Below, in pieces: positions 25,254 through 25,949 of a DNA stretch of 25,949 bases; the first letter of the stretch is position 1; each line of letters begins with the position of its first letter. Below the pieces are notes generated by a model. That model saw only the letters and a program-made list of their open reading frames with translations. It was not told the origin of the DNA and ran no database searches. The position numbers and the translations under genes are program-made. The DNA is from DASPKX01 sp035627835 (GTDB taxonomy: Bacteria > Verrucomicrobiota > Verrucomicrobiia > Limisphaerales > SXQI01). The stretch spans positions 1-25,949 of the forward strand of contig DASPKX010000007.1 in assembly GCA_035627835.1 (NCBI GenBank). Reading direction: 5' to 3'.

Positions 25254-25354
25254 CCCGGTCCCCGACCGGGCGTCCTCCCTCCTCTCCACCGAAGCGGTCC
25301 AACCCGGTGTGCTCTTTCCTTCTGTTACCCGCGGTCCCCGACCGGCCGTCCTCC
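25254..25354. repeat. Pair of REP-like palindromic repeats
   Basis: A 23-bp element containing GGTC-CCC-GACC occurs at 25256-25278 and again at 25332-25354 with one mismatch. In the first copy the stem extends to 8 bp (GCCCGGTC/GACCGGGC, 25254-25272). The palindrome plus the shared 'CGTCCTCC' flank resembles dispersed REP-type intergenic repeats. It lies between the divergent CheB and sigma factor genes and does not overlap a credible gene. Confidence 0.7.
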
Positions 25355-25410
25355 GGCGCAACCAACCGACCCCTTTCCATGCGTGCGCCCCTGCTCCCCG
25401 AAAAACCGGC

Positions 25411-25470
25411 TATTACCACATATTCCCTGCTATTCCCGCTTATTCCCGCCTCTTCCCGCTTTTCCCAAAA
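25411..25470. repeat. Six-unit 10-bp tandem repeat upstream of the sigma factor gene
   Basis: Six consecutive 10-bp units follow the pattern TATTCCCGC-N; the third unit reads TATTCCCGCT and the fourth TATTCCCGCC. The first and last units are the most diverged. The period is close to one turn of B-DNA, so repeated sites would face the same side of the helix. The array ends 76 bp before the ATG at 25547. It may be a multi-site operator, a bend or a variable-number tract. Confidence 0.7.
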
Positions 25471-25546
25471 CTTTTTTTGCCAGGATCATCAAATACTTTT
25501 GTCCACCTGAATCCCCGGATGCGACAAACATAATGAGAGCAAAATT

Positions 25547-25949
25547 ATGAGGGACGAAGACGCGGAGCTTTGCAGGGCAGCCAGGGAAGGCGATCACGAC
25601 GCCGCCTCCCAACTGGTTTCACGACACTACAAACGCATTTACGCCTACTTCGCCCGACTCGCCCCGCCCGACGATGCCGAGGACCTCACACAACGAACAT
25701 TTTCAAAAGTCTGGGAAGCCCTTGCCAGCTTCTCTGGTAAATCCAGCTTCTCCACCTGGGTGCATGGCATTGCCCACCATGTTTACGTTGATTGGCGGCG
25801 TAAACGGAACCTCCTCGACCCGCAACCCCTCGAATGGTGGGATTCCTGTTCCGCCGAAACACCGAGCCCTTTCGAGTCAGCCGCAGAACGGGACGAGGTT
25901 CTGTGTCTCTACAGGTGGGTCGATCAGCTCGACGCCGATTCCCGCGAAC
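25547..25949 (+). CDS. ECF-type RNA polymerase sigma factor, N-terminal part
   Basis: The first 134 codons of a sigma-70-family extracytoplasmic-function sigma factor; the gene continues off the right edge. Region 2 covers about residues 20-88: 'LVSRHYKRIYAYFARL', 'DDAEDLTQRTFSKVWEAL' (2.2, core RNA polymerase contact), and 'SSFSTWVHGIAHHVYVDWRRKR' split around 66-87 (2.3-2.4, -10 recognition). A linker with Pro/Trp-rich residues follows, and the window ends near the start of region 4. The ATG at 25547 has GAGAG eight bases upstream. It diverges from the CheB-led signalling block, separated by 519 bp holding palindromic and tandem repeats. An anti-sigma gene, if any, would lie beyond the edge. 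Confidence 0.93.
   Translation, partial: MRDEDAELCRAAREGDHDAASQLVSRHYKRIYAYFARLAPPDDAEDLTQRTFSKVWEALASFSGKSSFSTWVHGIAHHVYVDWRRKRNLLDPQPLEWWDSCSAETPSPFESAAERDEVLCLYRWVDQLDADSRE

Noticed and set aside
25533..25550. A five-codon reading frame whose TGA overlaps the sigma factor ATG (ATGA)
   Set aside because: It has no ribosome binding site of its own, and its 'GAGAG' serves better as the sigma gene's Shine-Dalgarno.

Overview
The window reads as a chromosomal segment of a GC-rich, free-living Gram-negative bacterium, most probably Verrucomicrobiota (Pedosphaera/Limisphaerales-like). This placement is an inference. It rests on giant secreted PA14/Ig-like proteins with a shared '...RFFRV..' C-terminal tail, a YdjY-domain exported protein, a B12-dependent ribonucleotide reductase, a variant RtcB, and CheB/CheR-PAS hybrid signalling proteins. 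No rRNA, tRNA, CRISPR array, complete IS element or prophage was seen. Nearly all genes lie on the minus strand. Only a small integrase-N-domain-like gene (16338-16589) and an ECF sigma factor cut by the right edge (from 25547) are on the plus strand.

Layout in window order. (1) 1-1105: N-terminal 368 codons of an adenosylcobalamin-dependent ribonucleotide reductase (nrdJ), continuing off the left edge. (2) 1399-4137: a two-gene operon of a TPR protein and a secreted M28 metallopeptidase with a PA domain. (3) 4282-12479: two very large secreted modular proteins (about 1369 and 1255 aa) built from PA14 and Ig-like modules. Each ends in a near-identical terminator stem and each has a structured or dyad-rich leader. 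(4) 12910-16028: an XRE-HTH/metallo-beta-lactamase fusion, an exported YdjY-domain protein and an RtcB-type RNA ligase. (5) 16338-16589: the small plus-strand gene, with a perfect hairpin abutting its start codon. (6) 16671-25027: a co-directional signalling block. In transcription order it holds CheB with a zinc ribbon, a CheB-CheR-PAS fusion, a Crp/Fnr regulator, a short CheB, a PAS histidine kinase, a NarL-type response regulator and a KaiB-like protein. (7) 25028-25546: a divergent promoter region with dispersed palindromes and a six-unit 10-bp tandem repeat. (8) An ECF sigma factor gene, truncated by the window end.

The signalling block is the most interesting part. It carries chemotaxis-type receptor-modification domains (three CheB, one CheR), but no receptor, CheA, CheW or CheY is visible. 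These genes sit with a one-component regulator, a two-component system and a KaiB-fold protein without KaiC. The CheB half of the CheB-CheR fusion has lost two of its three catalytic residues (Ser to Ala and Asp to Ala), while the two stand-alone CheB proteins on either side keep the full triad. This suggests division of labour: two active esterases plus a CheB-like scaffold or sensor domain tied to an apparently intact methyltransferase. The outputs are probably transcriptional (Crp, NarL-type regulator and perhaps the divergent sigma factor) rather than motility.
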